Source: Patescibacteria group bacterium
GTDB lineage: Bacteria; Patescibacteriota; Minisyncoccia; UBA6257; Colwellbacteraceae
DNA: 38,964 nt
Assembly (NCBI GenBank): GCA_023380305.1
Contig: JAMCQZ010000009.1
Location: forward strand, 1 to 38,964
Direction: 5' to 3'
The notes under the pieces were generated by a model that worked only from the letters and a program-made list of their open reading frames with translations, had not been told where the DNA came from and made no database searches. Made by a program: the position numbers and the translations under genes. Shown piece after piece: positions 23,589 to 33,352 of this stretch (positions are counted from its first letter, which is position 1; each line of letters opens with the position of its first letter).

Positions 23589-24863
23589 TTATTTTTTTTG
23601 GGTTGCTCTCAAAATGACCTTGGTGATGGCGATCGCCGAAACCAAACTAATGGCCGTGCCGATCATCAAGGTCAAAGCGAAGCCTTTGACGAAGCTTGTG
23701 GTGAAGAAATAAAGAATGAGCGACGTCAAAATGGTGCACAGATTGCCGTCCCTAATCGAAGTCCAGGCGTGTTTGAATCCGGATTCGAGCGCCGCCTTGC
23801 GGTCGATCCCCTGACGGTTTTCCTCCCTCGCCCGTTCGAAAATTAAAATATTCGCGTCAACCGCCGTTCCGATGGAAAGCAGGAATCCGGTGATGGCGGC
23901 GATGCTCATGGCGAATCCCGGCACGAGCTTAAAAACGGCCAAACACCAGGCGGTATAGATCAGAAGACTCAAGCTCGCGGCCAAACCCCAGGATCGGTAA
24001 AAAACGATTATGAAAAACATGACGAGCAGAGCGCCGACGGCGCCGGCGTACATAATCCGACTCAAAGAATCCTTGGCCGCGGTGGCGTTAACCGTCCTTT
24101 GGCTTGCGAGCTTGATCGGCGCGGCTAAAGCTCCGGCGTTAAAACGCTCAACTAATTTTTCCGCCTCTTCGAAAGTCATCCCCGAGATGGCCGCTTCGCC
24201 GTTCGGGATTTTTTCCTTCACGGACGGCGCGCTCACCAGCTGATTGTCCAAAAAGATAGCGATGTATTTGCCGATGTTCTGTTCGGTAAGATCGCTGAAA
24301 ATCTTCGCACCCTCCTCATCCATGGTCAACGCGACAATCGGTTTCTGAAGATCGTCCAATTCCAGTTTGGCGCTTTTAATGTGGCGGCCGGTCAGTTTTG
24401 TCGTTTCACAAGAAAGAATCGTCTCGTTTTGAATCGCGCAATTCACGCGGAAATCCAAAACCGGAGTTTCTCCGATCTGGGCCGCGGCTTTGGTCAAATC
24501 TTTTTCTCCGGCGATTTCCACCAAAAGCTGATAACGGTCGTCTCCCTTCTCCACGACCGCCACTTTCGGCTCGGAAACCCCAAAAAGATTAACTCGCCGT
24601 TCCACGACGTCCCGGAGTCCGGCGGTCACCGACTGGTAATCTTCCGCCGGGATGTTCGTCAAATCGATGTCGTAAACCAGGGCGCTGCCTCCGATAAGGT
24701 CTAATCCCAGCCTCCACGGCTTGTAATTATTCAAGATGAGGTTGGGCATCTTGACGTTGCCCGCGATGGCCGAACCCGGGGTCGGCATAATAAAAATACC
24801 GGCGGCGGCGGTAACGGCTAAAATCAACATTAGGAACAAAACAGATTTCTTCCGCTGTGTCAT
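23589..24863 (-). CDS. secD: Protein translocase subunit SecD
   Basis: SecD is the larger partner of SecF. The 424-residue product has an N-terminal helix, the GLDLIGGSALVYDID motif, a P1-type periplasmic domain with VERRVNLFGVSEPKV, and six C-terminal helices with GTAVDANILIFERAREE, the SecD signature. Compared with Escherichia coli SecD (615 residues) it is the short form common in Gram-positive-like cells. It is co-oriented with tRNA-Lys, 55 nt upstream, and starts the secD-secF operon. Confidence 0.96.
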   Translation of the reverse strand: MTQRKKSVLFLMLILAVTAAAGIFIMPTPGSAIAGNVKMPNLILNNYKPWRLGLDLIGGSALVYDIDLTNIPAEDYQSVTAGLRDVVERRVNLFGVSEPKVAVVEKGDDRYQLLVEIAGEKDLTKAAAQIGETPVLDFRVNCAIQNETILSCETTKLTGRHIKSAKLELDDLQKPIVALTMDEEGAKIFSDLTEQNIGKYIAIFLDNQLVSAPSVKEKIPNGEAAISGMTFEEAEKLVERFNAGALAAPIKLASQRTVNATAAKDSLSRIMYAGAVGALLVMFFIIVFYRSWGLAASLSLLIYTAWCLAVFKLVPGFAMSIAAITGFLLSIGTAVDANILIFERAREENRQGIDRKAALESGFKHAWTSIRDGNLCTILTSLILYFFTTSFVKGFALTLMIGTAISLVSAIAITKVILRATQKK

Positions 24864-24918
24864 GTATGGTGTTTATATTTTGTATTTTCGAACCAAGAAT
24901 TTCCCCTCTTGTTTCTTG

Positions 24919-24990
24919 TCCCCCCGGAAGGACTCGAACCTTCAACTTTTTGCTTAAAAGGCAACTACTCTACCATTGAGTTACAGGGGG
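24919..24990 (-). tRNA. tRNA-Lys(TTT)
   Basis: The 72-nt cloverleaf has acceptor CCCCCTG/CGGGGGG (one T-G wobble), D stem ACTC/GAGT, anticodon loop CTTTTAA (anticodon TTT), T stem GAAGG/CCTTC with loop TTCGAGT, and discriminator A. The outermost anticodon-stem pair is a G/A mismatch. CCA is not encoded. It lies 13 nt after dnaJ and upstream of secD on the same strand. Confidence 0.93.
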
Positions 24991-25003
24991 AAACAAAAAG
25001 ATA

Positions 25004-26077
25004 TTACCACTCGCCGTCCGATTCTTCAAGTAATTTCTTCAGCTGCGGACCGATCTTTTTCGGCGTTTTTACATCGAGCCTGATGTAAAGATCCCCCTGC
25101 CGATTCATACCCTCGCCTGGGACGCGAAGATCTTCGCGAAGATTGAACCCCGCGGGAACGGCCACTTCTATTTTTTTGCCGGACAAAGTCGTAATCTCCA
25201 CTTTCCTGCCGAGGAGAATATCTTTGAACCCGACCGTTTTTTTCATCACCAGATCGTTTCCACGCCGTTCGAACACCGGATGCGGCTTCACGATGATCCG
25301 CACGTACAGATCTCCAGCCTGGGCGTCGGCCAGGGCTTCGCCCATGGCGCTCACCTTGATAATTTGGCCGTTTTCCACTCCCGGCTTGATATCAACGGAC
25401 GCTTTCCTCTGACCGCGGACCGCGCCTGCTCCCTTGCAAACGGAACAGCGCTCCTTGGGTATTTCGCCCTTGCCGCGGCACTCCGGACAAGCCGACTCCT
25501 GGTAAAAACTTCCCAAAATGGTGTTTTTGATGTTTTTCACCCGGCCGCTTCCGCCGCAGGCGCCGCATTTGGAAACGCCTTTTGCCGGGTCATAACCCTT
25601 GCCCTTGCATTTTTCGCATTCCACCAAGGTGCCATAGGTAAATTCCACTTTTTTTCCGGAAGCCGCCTCTTCCAGGCTGATTTCCTGGACCATCTCCAGA
25701 TCAGCTCCTTTGCGTCGGCCGGAATAAGCGTTCTGCCGGCCACCGAAAAATGTTTCGAAAATGTCGCCGATCCCCCCGAGGTCGCCAAAGTCCGCTCCGT
25801 TGAAATCGACGTTCCAATTGAAACCGTTAAACCCCTGGAAGGGGTTGCCACCGGCCTGGCCGGCTCCGCCCTCGAAAACGCGGCCGAAACGATCGTACTG
25901 CTGCCGCTTTTCCTTGTTCGAAAGCACCTGGTAGGCTTCGTTGATTTTTTTGAATCGCTGCTCGTCTCCGCCAGCCTTGTCGGGATGATATTTGTGGGCC
26001 AGCTTGCGGTAAGCCGTCTTGATTTCCTCTTCGGAAGCGTCGCGATTCAATCCCAGGATTTTGTAATAATCGTCCAT
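25004..26077 (-). CDS. dnaJ: Chaperone DnaJ (Hsp40)
   Basis: DnaJ stimulates the ATPase of DnaK and delivers substrates. I use the internal ATG of [11 protein letters not shown] (357 residues); the 14 extra residues in the track do not fit the J domain. The J domain has HPD at residues 31-33, followed by a G/F-rich linker, four CxxCxGxG zinc repeats ([32 protein letters not shown]), and the two C-terminal barrels. This is a complete type I DnaJ. It ends the grpE-dnaK-membrane protein-dnaJ operon. Confidence 0.96.
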   Translation of the reverse strand: MDDYYKILGLNRDASEEEIKTAYRKLAHKYHPDKAGGDEQRFKKINEAYQVLSNKEKRQQYDRFGRVFEGGAGQAGGNPFQGFNGFNWNVDFNGADFGDLGGIGDIFETFFGGRQNAYSGRRKGADLEMVQEISLEEAASGKKVEFTYGTLVECEKCKGKGYDPAKGVSKCGACGGSGRVKNIKNTILGSFYQESACPECRGKGEIPKERCSVCKGAGAVRGQRKASVDIKPGVENGQIIKVSAMGEALADAQAGDLYVRIIVKPHPVFERRGNDLVMKKTVGFKDILLGRKVEITTLSGKKIEVAVPAGFNLREDLRVPGEGMNRQGDLYIRLDVKTPKKIGPQLKKLLEESDGEW

Positions 26078-26140
26078 CGGTTGATTAAAAAATCTGCTTC
26101 GCAGACAAATTAAATCCAAAAATGATTTTTGTAAACTCCG

Positions 26141-27145
26141 TTATCGCAGGATGACGGTCTCGCGGCTCCGATTTTCCAAACCGATGCGGGCGAAACCGAA
26201 GAAAACAAGCATCTCGTAGATAAGCCAGGCGACCACGGAAATGACCCAGTTGAAAAACCAGGCGAAGCTTTCGACCGTCACGAATAAAAACGCGACCACG
26301 CCTCCCGTGAAAAACCATGACGGCATCGCCTGGATGAACCTGCTGAGTTTTCCCTTGATCGCGTTGTACAAATTATCCGAAACGCTAGCGTTCGAATCGA
26401 GTTTTACCCCGGCCAGCCCCTCGGCCGTCTTTTTGAGCTCGGCCGTCACCGTTTGCAGGTACTGCTTCTGGCTGGCCGCCGGAAGATCATTAAAATTCAC
26501 TCCGCCGATCGCTATCTTGGCGGCGTTCTGTTCGGCAAAGACGTTCAAAAAATCCCCGAGATCCATTTTAACATCGAGACCCGGAATAAACGGTTTGACG
26601 AGCGCCGCGAGCGGACGACTGAAGTTGTCTTCAAACGATTTTTGAGAAATCCATTCCTTGCTTGTCGGGTTGATGGCGAAGCTGAGCAGTATACCCTCGA
26701 GCACCAACAATCCCGCCAGGCTGCCGGAAATAACCGACCTCGCGATACGAAAGAAATTCACCTTCAAAGACGATTCGGATTCGGCGCGTCCGCCCCGACT
26801 CGCTAAGAAAGCGAGCAGATAAAAAACGCCGACGCCGATGCCGAAAATCTTTATGGGCACGGCGGCGTTCCAATAGAAGACCGCGCCTGACATGGCCGCT
26901 GTCTCTAAAAAGAGAAAAAGGGCGATCCGTCCGAGATCCTTAACAAAAAGGCTTTGAAGGCCCAAAAACACCAGAAGCCCGGCGCTCCAAAGGCTGATCT
27001 TCAAAATTCCCCCGAAAGCGAACGAAAACCCGAGGCCGGCCGCGATGACGCAGCCGACAAGAAGAACTATCAGCAATTTCGGAATCGAATAATCGACCTC
27101 CGGTTCGTTATTGATTGGCGGGAGATTCTCCTGTGTTCCGATCAT
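26141..27145 (-). CDS. Multi-pass membrane protein of unknown function in the dnaK-dnaJ operon
   Basis: The 334-residue protein has four or five hydrophobic helices in the first 165 residues ([20 protein letters not shown] and following), an extracytoplasmic-looking loop of about 120 residues (from [10 protein letters not shown] to [10 protein letters not shown]) with helical, charged character, and two C-terminal helices. No motif I can name. It overlaps the end of dnaK by 38 nt in another frame, so it is probably translated with the chaperones. A membrane-stress role is suggested only by location. Confidence 0.72.
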   Translation of the reverse strand: MIGTQENLPPINNEPEVDYSIPKLLIVLLVGCVIAAGLGFSFAFGGILKISLWSAGLLVFLGLQSLFVKDLGRIALFLFLETAAMSGAVFYWNAAVPIKIFGIGVGVFYLLAFLASRGGRAESESSLKVNFFRIARSVISGSLAGLLVLEGILLSFAINPTSKEWISQKSFEDNFSRPLAALVKPFIPGLDVKMDLGDFLNVFAEQNAAKIAIGGVNFNDLPAASQKQYLQTVTAELKKTAEGLAGVKLDSNASVSDNLYNAIKGKLSRFIQAMPSWFFTGGVVAFLFVTVESFAWFFNWVISVVAWLIYEMLVFFGFARIGLENRSRETVILR

Positions 27146-28952
27146 CTCCCTTATTATACAACGAGGATCCTATTTTTTGAAGCGATTGGGAAAGCTCGTC
27201 GGCTGACCGCCTGATTGTCTCCGCATCCTCGCCCTGATTCGCCTGGCGCAAAGCTCCGATTTTATCATTAATCTCCTTCTTCAAATCCTCGGCGACTTTA
27301 TCGGCGTTGTCCTTCAAGGCTTTTTCCGCCGTGAAAATCAAAACTTCGGCTTGGTTTTTCGCCTCGGCCGTTTCCCTCTTCTTTCTATCGACTTCGGCGT
27401 ACTGCTCGGCCTCCATTTTTAATTTTTCGATTTCCTCCTTACTTAAGGAAGTCTTCGCTTCCACCCGGACGCTCTGGGTTTTTCCGGTCGCTTTATCAAT
27501 GGCCTTCACGCTCAAGATGCCGTTTGCGTCGATATCGAAGGTAACCTCGATTTGCGGAACGCCGCGCGGCGCCGGAGGCAACCCGTCCAAGATGAAAGTG
27601 GCCAGAGTTTTATTGTCTCCCGCCATCGGCCGCTCGCCCTGAACGACGTGCACCTCGACCGACGTCTGGTTGTCGGAAGCGGTGGAGAAGATCTGCGTTT
27701 TTGCCGTCGGCACGGTGGTGTTTTTTTGAATCATCGGCGTCGCCACTCCCCCCATTGTTTCGATGCTCAAAGTGAGCGGGGTCACGTCGAGCAAAAGAAT
27801 GTCTTTGATGTCTCCCTGCAATATGCCTCCCTGGACGGCCGCTCCCAAAGCCACCACTTCGTCGGGATTGATGCCGCGATGCGGTTCTTTTCCGAAAAGC
27901 GCCTTGACCGCCTCCTGCATCTTCGGCATCCGTGTCTGTCCGCCGACCAGAAGCACTTGGTCGATTTCCCCGAGTTTGAATCCAGACTCATCGACGGTTT
28001 TGCGGGTAAGCTCTATCGAACGATCAATATAATCCTGCACCAGTTCCTCCAATTTGGCGCGCGTCAGTTTGAGAAGCATATGTTTCGGTCCGGAAGCGTC
28101 CGAAGTGATGTAGGGCAGGTTGATCTCCGTTTCCACCGCGGTCGAAAGCTCGTGTTTGGCGCGCTCGGCCGCTTCTTTCAACCTTTGCAGAGCGAGCGGG
28201 TCGTTCGAAATATCGATACCCTCCTGCTTTTTGTATTCGGCCGTCAAATACTCGTTGATCCGTTTATCGAAGTCGTCTCCGCCCAAGTGGGTATCCCCGC
28301 CGGTCGCCTTGACCTCGACAGTATCCTCGCCGATTTCGAGAACCGAGACGTCGAAGGTACCTCCGCCGAAATCGTAAACGACGATCTTTTCGTTCTTCTC
28401 CTTGTCCATGCCGTAGGCCAAAGCGGCCGCGGTCGGCTCGTTGATGATGCGCCTCACTTTGAATCCGGCGATTTCTCCGGCGTTCTTGGTCGCCTGTCTT
28501 TGCGAATCATCGAAATAAGCCGGAACGGTGATGACCGCTTCTTCGATTTTCTCCCCGATCCTCATTTCGGCGTCGGCTTTCAATTTGGAAAGCACCATAG
28601 CCGAGACCTCCTCAGGCGCGTACCACTTCTCGCCCATCTTTATTTCCACTCCTCCGCTGGTCGATTCGCGGATATCGTAAGAAAGCCATTTTTTGTCGCG
28701 CTCCACTTCCGGATCGCTCCACTTTCTGCCGATCAGCCTTTTCACCGAATAGACGGTGTTTTTGGGATTGGTGATGGACTGCCTTTTCGCCAAAATGCCG
28801 ACCAGGCGCTCGGCCGTCTTGCTCAAAGCGACGATGGAAGGCGTCGTCCGGTTGCCTTCGCTGTTTTCGATGATTTGTCCTTCTCCGGCGGAATTGACGT
28901 AAGCCATCGCCGAGTTGGTTGTTCCGAGATCTATGCCTATGATTTTTGCCAT
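27108..28952 (-). CDS. dnaK: Chaperone DnaK (Hsp70)
   Basis: DnaK binds unfolded segments in an ATP-driven cycle with DnaJ and GrpE. The 614-residue product has GIDLGTTNS at residues 5-13, the [17 protein letters not shown] and [17 protein letters not shown] nucleotide-domain motifs, [10 protein letters not shown], the [11 protein letters not shown] linker, the NTTVPT substrate domain start, and a helical lid. The C-terminus is short and lacks the EEVxxD-type acidic tail. It is preceded by grpE, 47 nt upstream, and overlaps the next gene. Confidence 0.98.
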   Translation of the reverse strand: MAKIIGIDLGTTNSAMAYVNSAGEGQIIENSEGNRTTPSIVALSKTAERLVGILAKRQSITNPKNTVYSVKRLIGRKWSDPEVERDKKWLSYDIRESTSGGVEIKMGEKWYAPEEVSAMVLSKLKADAEMRIGEKIEEAVITVPAYFDDSQRQATKNAGEIAGFKVRRIINEPTAAALAYGMDKEKNEKIVVYDFGGGTFDVSVLEIGEDTVEVKATGGDTHLGGDDFDKRINEYLTAEYKKQEGIDISNDPLALQRLKEAAERAKHELSTAVETEINLPYITSDASGPKHMLLKLTRAKLEELVQDYIDRSIELTRKTVDESGFKLGEIDQVLLVGGQTRMPKMQEAVKALFGKEPHRGINPDEVVALGAAVQGGILQGDIKDILLLDVTPLTLSIETMGGVATPMIQKNTTVPTAKTQIFSTASDNQTSVEVHVVQGERPMAGDNKTLATFILDGLPPAPRGVPQIEVTFDIDANGILSVKAIDKATGKTQSVRVEAKTSLSKEEIEKLKMEAEQYAEVDRKKRETAEAKNQAEVLIFTAEKALKDNADKVAEDLKKEINDKIGALRQANQGEDAETIRRSADELSQSLQKIGSSLYNKGDDRNTGESPANQ

Positions 28953-28999
28953 GATTGTTAAATATTTTTTTACTTAATTAATCCTTTTCTTTCAAAAAA

Positions 29000-29548
29000 T
29001 CAAGATTGATTTTCTTCCTGCGGCTCGGCCTTCTTGCGCGCCACCTTCACCCGGGCCGGCCGGAGCAATCTGCCGTTCAAAAGATAACCCCTTTCCACTT
29101 CCTCGATGATCGTGCCCTCGGGTAAGTCCGATTCGACGACGACAGCGGCGTCGTGGATCATCGGGTCGAACATCTGGCCGGCGGAAATCGCCACCCGCTC
29201 CAAGCCCCGTTTTTTCAGAACGTCCTCGAATTGGCTTCTGATCATATAAAAACCCTTCATGGCCGGGCTCGTCTCGTCCAGAGTCGCGAGTCCCAGATCG
29301 AAACTGTCGAGCACGATCAGAAGATCCCTGATCAAGTCCGAATTGCCGAATCTGGCCAGCTCCTGCAGGCGTTCGGCTTCTTCTTTTTTGTAATTGATAA
29401 GTTCGGCCTTGGCCCTTTTCCAGCCGTCCAAATATTCTTCTTTCTCTTTTTCGATTTTTTGCAGCTCGGATTTCAAGGATTCCGCGTCCGCCTTTTCTTC
29501 CGCGCTCGTTTCGACCGGATTGATCTTAAATTCGTTCTCGTTATCCAT
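29000..29548 (-). CDS. grpE: Nucleotide exchange factor GrpE
   Basis: GrpE releases ADP from DnaK. The 182-residue product has a charged N-terminal coiled coil (residues about 18-75, with KSELQKIEKEKEEYLDGWKR), then the core FGNSDLIRDLLIVLDSFDLGL, and the C-terminal beta domain ending RGYLLNGRLLRPARVKVAR, the family signature. Length is normal. It is the first gene of the heat-shock operon and has a clear promoter directly upstream. No hrcA gene lies next to it. Confidence 0.95.
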   Translation of the reverse strand: MDNENEFKINPVETSAEEKADAESLKSELQKIEKEKEEYLDGWKRAKAELINYKKEEAERLQELARFGNSDLIRDLLIVLDSFDLGLATLDETSPAMKGFYMIRSQFEDVLKKRGLERVAISAGQMFDPMIHDAAVVVESDLPEGTIIEEVERGYLLNGRLLRPARVKVARKKAEPQEENQS

Positions 29549-29560
29549 ATTTTCAAGCTC

Positions 29561-29588
29561 ATTGTAAATAAAAAGCTTCCCTTGTCAA
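29561..29588 (-). promoter_or_regulatory. Promoter of the grpE-dnaK-dnaJ operon
   Basis: TTGACA, 16-nt spacer, TACAAT on the minus strand; the -10 ends 12 nt before the grpE ATG, so the leader would be about 6 nt. I see no CIRCE inverted repeat (TTAGCACTC-N9-GAGTGCTAA) in the 86-nt gap, so HrcA-type control is not evident. Confidence 0.78.
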
Positions 29589-29619
29589 CCCGTTTTTCGC
29601 CGTTGCGAACCGGAGCTGT

Positions 29620-29625
29620 TATAAT
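29620..29625 (+). promoter_or_regulatory. -10 box of the cysS promoter
   Basis: TATAAT on the plus strand ends 9 nt before the cysS ATG. The -35 region is weak. The predicted start lies 2-4 nt before the ATG, again near-leaderless. It is divergent to the grpE promoter. Confidence 0.6.
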
Positions 29626-29634
29626 GAAACCATA

Positions 29635-30993
29635 ATGAAAATCTTCAACACTCTTCGCCGCCGGATCGAAGAGTTTAAACCCATCAAGAAAGGCTTTGTC
29701 GGACTCTACACCTGCGGCCCGACCGTCTACAATTTCAGCCACATCGGCAACCTCCGCACCTATATTTTTGAGGATCTCCTGCGCCGCACACTCGAATGGG
29801 GCGGGTTTAAAGTGAAACAAGTGATGAATATCACCGACGTCGACGACAAAATCATCAAAAAAGCCGTCGAGGAATCGAAAATCATCGCGGAAATAACCGT
29901 TCCCTACACCAAAGCTTTTTTAGAAGATCTCAAGGACTTGAACATCGAAAAAGCAGCTGTCTATCCCCGGGCCACCAGGCACGTCAAAGACATGCTCCGG
30001 CTCGTGGCCAGCCTTATGGCAAAAGGATTCGCCTACCAGGGCAAGGACAAATCGGTTTATTTCGAAATCGCCAAGTTTCCGGATTACGGAAAGCTGGCCG
30101 ATCTCGACAAAGTCGCCCTCCAAGCCGGCAGTCGCATCGAAGCCGACGAATACAACAAGGAAGAAGCCCGAGACTTCGTACTTTGGAAAGCGATGAAGCC
30201 CGGGGAGCCTTCTTGGCCTTCGCGGTTCGGCCTCGGCCGTCCGGGTTGGCACATCGAATGCTCGGCCATGAGCATGCACTATCTGGGGTCCCATTTCGAC
30301 ATCCACACCGGCGGCGTGGACAACATCTTCCCCCATCACGAAAACGAGATCGCCCAGTCCGAAGCAGCGACTGGAAAAACGTTCGTCAATTATTGGATGC
30401 ATTCCGAGCATCTGATGGTCGACGGCCAGAAAATGTCGAAATCCCTGAATAATTTCTACACTCTCCGGGACATCAAAAACCGCGGTTTTGATCCGCTCGC
30501 TTTCCGCTACGCGACCCTGACAAACCACTACCGCTCCAAGATGAACTTCACTTGGGAAGCGCTCGAGGCAAGCCAAAACGCCCTAAATAACCTCCGTTTC
30601 GAAATCGCCAAATTACGGATGTCTTCGGCCAAAGCTCCACGGCATCCTTCGGAGACAGAGACAAAACTTGTTAAAAGCTTCAAGGAGGCCGTCGAAAACG
30701 ATTTGAACGTTCCCGAGGCCCTAGGCATCGCCTGGCAGGCGGTCAAGGAAAAAAACTTGAATTCGAAACGGAAACTCCGGCTTTTGCTCGATTTCGACAA
30801 AATCTTCGGCTTGGGGCTCGCAAACATCAAAAAGCCGGTTATCCCGCGGAAAATAAAGGCTATCGTCAAAAAACGGGAGTTATTAAGAGCTCATCAACAG
30901 TTTATTCAATCCGACGTTTTGAGGAACAAAATAGAAGCGTTAGGATATAAGCTGGAAGACACGGAAGAGGGTCCGATCATCACCAAAAAATAA
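29635..30993 (+). CDS. cysS: Cysteinyl-tRNA synthetase
   Basis: CysRS charges tRNA-Cys. The 452-residue class I enzyme has the Zn-binding Cys and HIGH-type motif in CGPTVYNFSHIGN (Cys27; HIGN at 36-39), GWHIECSAMS with another zinc Cys, NIFPHHENEIAQSEA, and the KMSKS loop (DGQKMSKSLNNF) around residue 265. The C-terminal helical domain is present. Length fits. It is the first gene of a plus-strand unit with dnaB 25 nt downstream. Confidence 0.97.
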   Translation: MKIFNTLRRRIEEFKPIKKGFVGLYTCGPTVYNFSHIGNLRTYIFEDLLRRTLEWGGFKVKQVMNITDVDDKIIKKAVEESKIIAEITVPYTKAFLEDLKDLNIEKAAVYPRATRHVKDMLRLVASLMAKGFAYQGKDKSVYFEIAKFPDYGKLADLDKVALQAGSRIEADEYNKEEARDFVLWKAMKPGEPSWPSRFGLGRPGWHIECSAMSMHYLGSHFDIHTGGVDNIFPHHENEIAQSEAATGKTFVNYWMHSEHLMVDGQKMSKSLNNFYTLRDIKNRGFDPLAFRYATLTNHYRSKMNFTWEALEASQNALNNLRFEIAKLRMSSAKAPRHPSETETKLVKSFKEAVENDLNVPEALGIAWQAVKEKNLNSKRKLRLLLDFDKIFGLGLANIKKPVIPRKIKAIVKKRELLRAHQQFIQSDVLRNKIEALGYKLEDTEEGPIITKK

Positions 30994-31018
30994 CCATTCC
31001 GCGCTTCGACCGAAGTTC

Positions 31019-32392
31019 ATGGATTCAAAAGAACTGAAATTGCCGCCGCAGGATTTGGACGCCGAACAATCGGTGCTCGGAGCGATCCTTATAGACAAAG
31101 AGGCTTTGGCGAACATCGCCGACGTCGTCGACGCGAACGACTTTTATAAAAAAGCGAACGCCGACATCTACCGCGCCTGCTTCAAGCTCTGGGAAAAAGG
31201 AGAACCGATCGACATTTTGAGCGTCACTTCCGAGCTTAAAAAGACAAACCTTATCCAACAGGTCGGCGGGTCCGGTTATCTCGCCGAGCTCGTCAATTCC
31301 GTCCCCTCTTCGGCTCACGTCAGTCATTACGCCAAAATCGTCAAGGAAAAGAAGATCCTCCGAGATCTCATCAACGCCTCCCAGGAAATCACCGAGAACG
31401 CCCTGGGAAGCGCCGACGATCTCGACATACTTCTCGACGGAGTAGAACAAAGGATATTTTCAATCTCCAAAGCCTCGGTCTCGAGAAATTTCGTTCCCAT
31501 CAAAGAAGAGCTCCGAAACGCCTACGAACGCATCGCCGAGCTCGAACAGGGCGACGGTAAATTGAGAGGCGTTCCCACCGGATTCGCCGCCCTCGACAAC
31601 ATGCTCTCCGGCCTTCAAAAGTCCGATCTCATCATCGTCGGCGCGCGGCCGTCTTTCGGTAAAACCTCTTTTGCCCTGGACATCGGCCGCTACGTGGCGT
31701 CTAAAGCCAATCTTCCCGTCGGCATCTTCTCCCTCGAAATGTCCCGCGAACAGGTTGTCGACCGCTTGATCGCCACCGAAGCCCGGGTTGATCTCTGGAA
31801 ATTGCGCACCGGCCGCATCGGCAAAACCGATCCGACCGAATACGATATGATCCAAGCCGCGCTCGACCGACTCTCACGGGCGCCGATATATATAGAAGAC
31901 ACCCCCTCCCCGAACATCATCGAACTCCGGCGGATGGCGCGCCGGCTCCAGGCCGAGGCCAAAAACCTGAGCCTCATCATCGTCGATTATCTCCAGCTCA
32001 TCCAGCCGCGCAAAAATTACGACAGCGCCGTCCAACAGGTTACCGAAGTCTCCCGCGGGCTCAAAGCCCTGGCCAGAGAGCTGAACGTTCCGGTCATCGC
32101 CATTTCCCAGCTTTCCAGGGCTGTCGATCAGCGGGACAACAAGGCGCCCCGTCTTTCCGATCTCCGCGATTCCGGGTCCATCGAGCAGGACGCCGACGTC
32201 GTCATTTTCATCAATCCGATCTGGAGGCAAAAAGATCCCCGCGCGATCGATCCGAACGAGGACGGCGAAACCGAAATCATCATCGCCAAACATAGAAACG
32301 GACCGATCGGCACCGTCAAATTAAAATTCAACAAAAACCTGGTCAGCTTTGAAAACATCGACACCTTCCATGACAATCCCGGAATTAATTAG
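31019..32392 (+). CDS. dnaB: Replicative DNA helicase DnaB
   Basis: DnaB unwinds DNA at the replication fork as a ring hexamer. The 457-residue product has the N-terminal helical domain (PPQDLDAEQSVLGAILID), the linker, and the RecA-type domain with Walker A GARPSFGKTSFA, the MSREQVVDRLIA block, LIIVDYLQLI (Walker B, near residue 325) and SQLSRAVDQR. The C-terminal KHRNGPIGTVKLKF is typical. No intein interrupts it. recR begins inside its last codons. Confidence 0.97.
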   Translation: MDSKELKLPPQDLDAEQSVLGAILIDKEALANIADVVDANDFYKKANADIYRACFKLWEKGEPIDILSVTSELKKTNLIQQVGGSGYLAELVNSVPSSAHVSHYAKIVKEKKILRDLINASQEITENALGSADDLDILLDGVEQRIFSISKASVSRNFVPIKEELRNAYERIAELEQGDGKLRGVPTGFAALDNMLSGLQKSDLIIVGARPSFGKTSFALDIGRYVASKANLPVGIFSLEMSREQVVDRLIATEARVDLWKLRTGRIGKTDPTEYDMIQAALDRLSRAPIYIEDTPSPNIIELRRMARRLQAEAKNLSLIIVDYLQLIQPRKNYDSAVQQVTEVSRGLKALARELNVPVIAISQLSRAVDQRDNKAPRLSDLRDSGSIEQDADVVIFINPIWRQKDPRAIDPNEDGETEIIIAKHRNGPIGTVKLKFNKNLVSFENIDTFHDNPGIN

Positions 32393-32972
32393 GCAGTTCG
32401 TGGACGTCGTCTCCGAACTTCCGGGCATCGGTCCGAGGCAGGCTATCCGTCTGGCCTTCTATTTCGTGAATCGCGGCAAAGGATTCAACGAGCAGGTGGC
32501 CAAAGCCGTGGCCTCGCTTCAAGACATCACCCTTTGCAAAAACTGCTTCAACATCACGGCAAACCCGAACGGCCTCTGCGACATCTGCGACGATCCCAAA
32601 AGGGATCGGGAAGTAATCGCCATCGTCGAGAAAGAAACCGATTTGATGTCGATGGAAAACACCAAAAAATTCAACGGTGTTTATCTGATCCTCGGCGACC
32701 TTAAGAAAACCGGCGTTCTCGACGCCGGCCAGAAAAACCGCATCGAGGTTTTGAAAGACCACATCGCGAGGGATCTCGGGGGACAAACCAAAGAAATCAT
32801 CATCGCCTTCAACCCGACGACCTACGGAGACATCAATAGCCAGATAGTCGCCAAGGAGCTCCGGCCGCTGACCCAGAAAATCAGCCGGCTCGGACGCGGC
32901 ATCCCCACAGGCGGTGAAATCGAATTCGCCGACGAAGAAACCCTGACGGCGGCCATCGAACGCCGGAGCTGA
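32370..32972 (+). CDS. recR: Recombination mediator protein RecR
   Basis: RecR acts with RecO (and RecF) to load RecA at gaps. I start it at the ATG of MTIPELIRQF (200 residues); the ORF-track start is an upstream TTG inside dnaB. The N-terminal HhH is VVSELPGIGPRQAIRL, the zinc finger is CKNCFN...CDIC near residues 58-76, and the Toprim domain carries VEKETDLMSME and RLGRGIPTGGEIEFADEETL. It overlaps dnaB by 23 nt, so the two are co-translated. The stop is TGA. Confidence 0.95.
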   Translation: MTIPELIRQFVDVVSELPGIGPRQAIRLAFYFVNRGKGFNEQVAKAVASLQDITLCKNCFNITANPNGLCDICDDPKRDREVIAIVEKETDLMSMENTKKFNGVYLILGDLKKTGVLDAGQKNRIEVLKDHIARDLGGQTKEIIIAFNPTTYGDINSQIVAKELRPLTQKISRLGRGIPTGGEIEFADEETLTAAIERRS

Positions 32973-32983
32973 AACCGACACCA

Positions 32984-33010
32984 AAAATCCGCCATCGAGG
33001 CGGATTTTTT
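32984..33010. terminator. Bidirectional terminator between recR and rplU
   Basis: A 10-bp stem AAAATCCGCC/GGCGGATTTT with a 5-nt loop and a T-run on the plus strand; the A-rich left arm gives a T-run on the minus strand too. It separates the convergent recR and rplU genes. Confidence 0.9.
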
Positions 33011-33016
33011 ATTCGT

Positions 33017-33316
33017 TTAACCGATAACAACTTCGGTGAAATGCTGGCGGTGTCCTTTCTTTTTATCGTAACGGGTCTTGGCGTGATAATGAAAAACTAT
33101 TTTTTTCTTGTCCCGCGCCTGCTTCTCTACCTTAGCTTTAACCGAAGCGCCCTGGACATAGGGCCGGCCGACTTCCACTTTGCCATCTTTCTCCTGGAGC
33201 AAAACTTTGTCAAAAACAACCTCTTCTCCGGGTTCGGCTTTCAATTTTTCTATCTTTATTTTGTCTCCCGAGGAAACTGTATACTGCTTTCCGCCGGTTT
33301 CGATGACTGATAACAT
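33017..33316 (-). CDS. rplU: 50S ribosomal protein L21
   Basis: L21 is a small 23S rRNA-binding protein. I choose the ATG of [18 protein letters not shown] (99 residues), the normal family start; the ORF-track version begins at a TTG that overlaps the -35 box. The [14 protein letters not shown] block and the C-terminal [19 protein letters not shown] match L21. rpmA (L27), usually the next gene, is not downstream: the gene runs straight into a terminator facing recR. Confidence 0.95.
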   Translation of the reverse strand: MLSVIETGGKQYTVSSGDKIKIEKLKAEPGEEVVFDKVLLQEKDGKVEVGRPYVQGASVKAKVEKQARDKKKIVFHYHAKTRYDKKKGHRQHFTEVVIG

Positions 33317-33323
33317 AGGGAAA

Positions 33324-33352
33324 ATACTACCAGAAATAAACGACCGATGCAA
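33324..33352 (-). promoter_or_regulatory. Promoter for rplU, leaderless spacing
   Basis: TTGCAT, a 17-nt spacer and TAGTAT on the minus strand, with the -10 box ending 7 nt before the rplU ATG. It lies within the end of the preceding small membrane-protein gene. Confidence 0.7.

Noticed and set aside
27552-28961. 469-aa plus-strand ORF opposite dnaK
   Set aside because: Antisense open frames over dnaK are a known codon-bias effect. The minus strand encodes a complete DnaK and the plus product shows no domain.
396-32972. Alternative genetic code (TGA as Gly, as in Gracilibacteria/SR1)
   Set aside because: TGA terminates the comEC MBL gene and recR at the expected protein ends, so the standard bacterial code fits.
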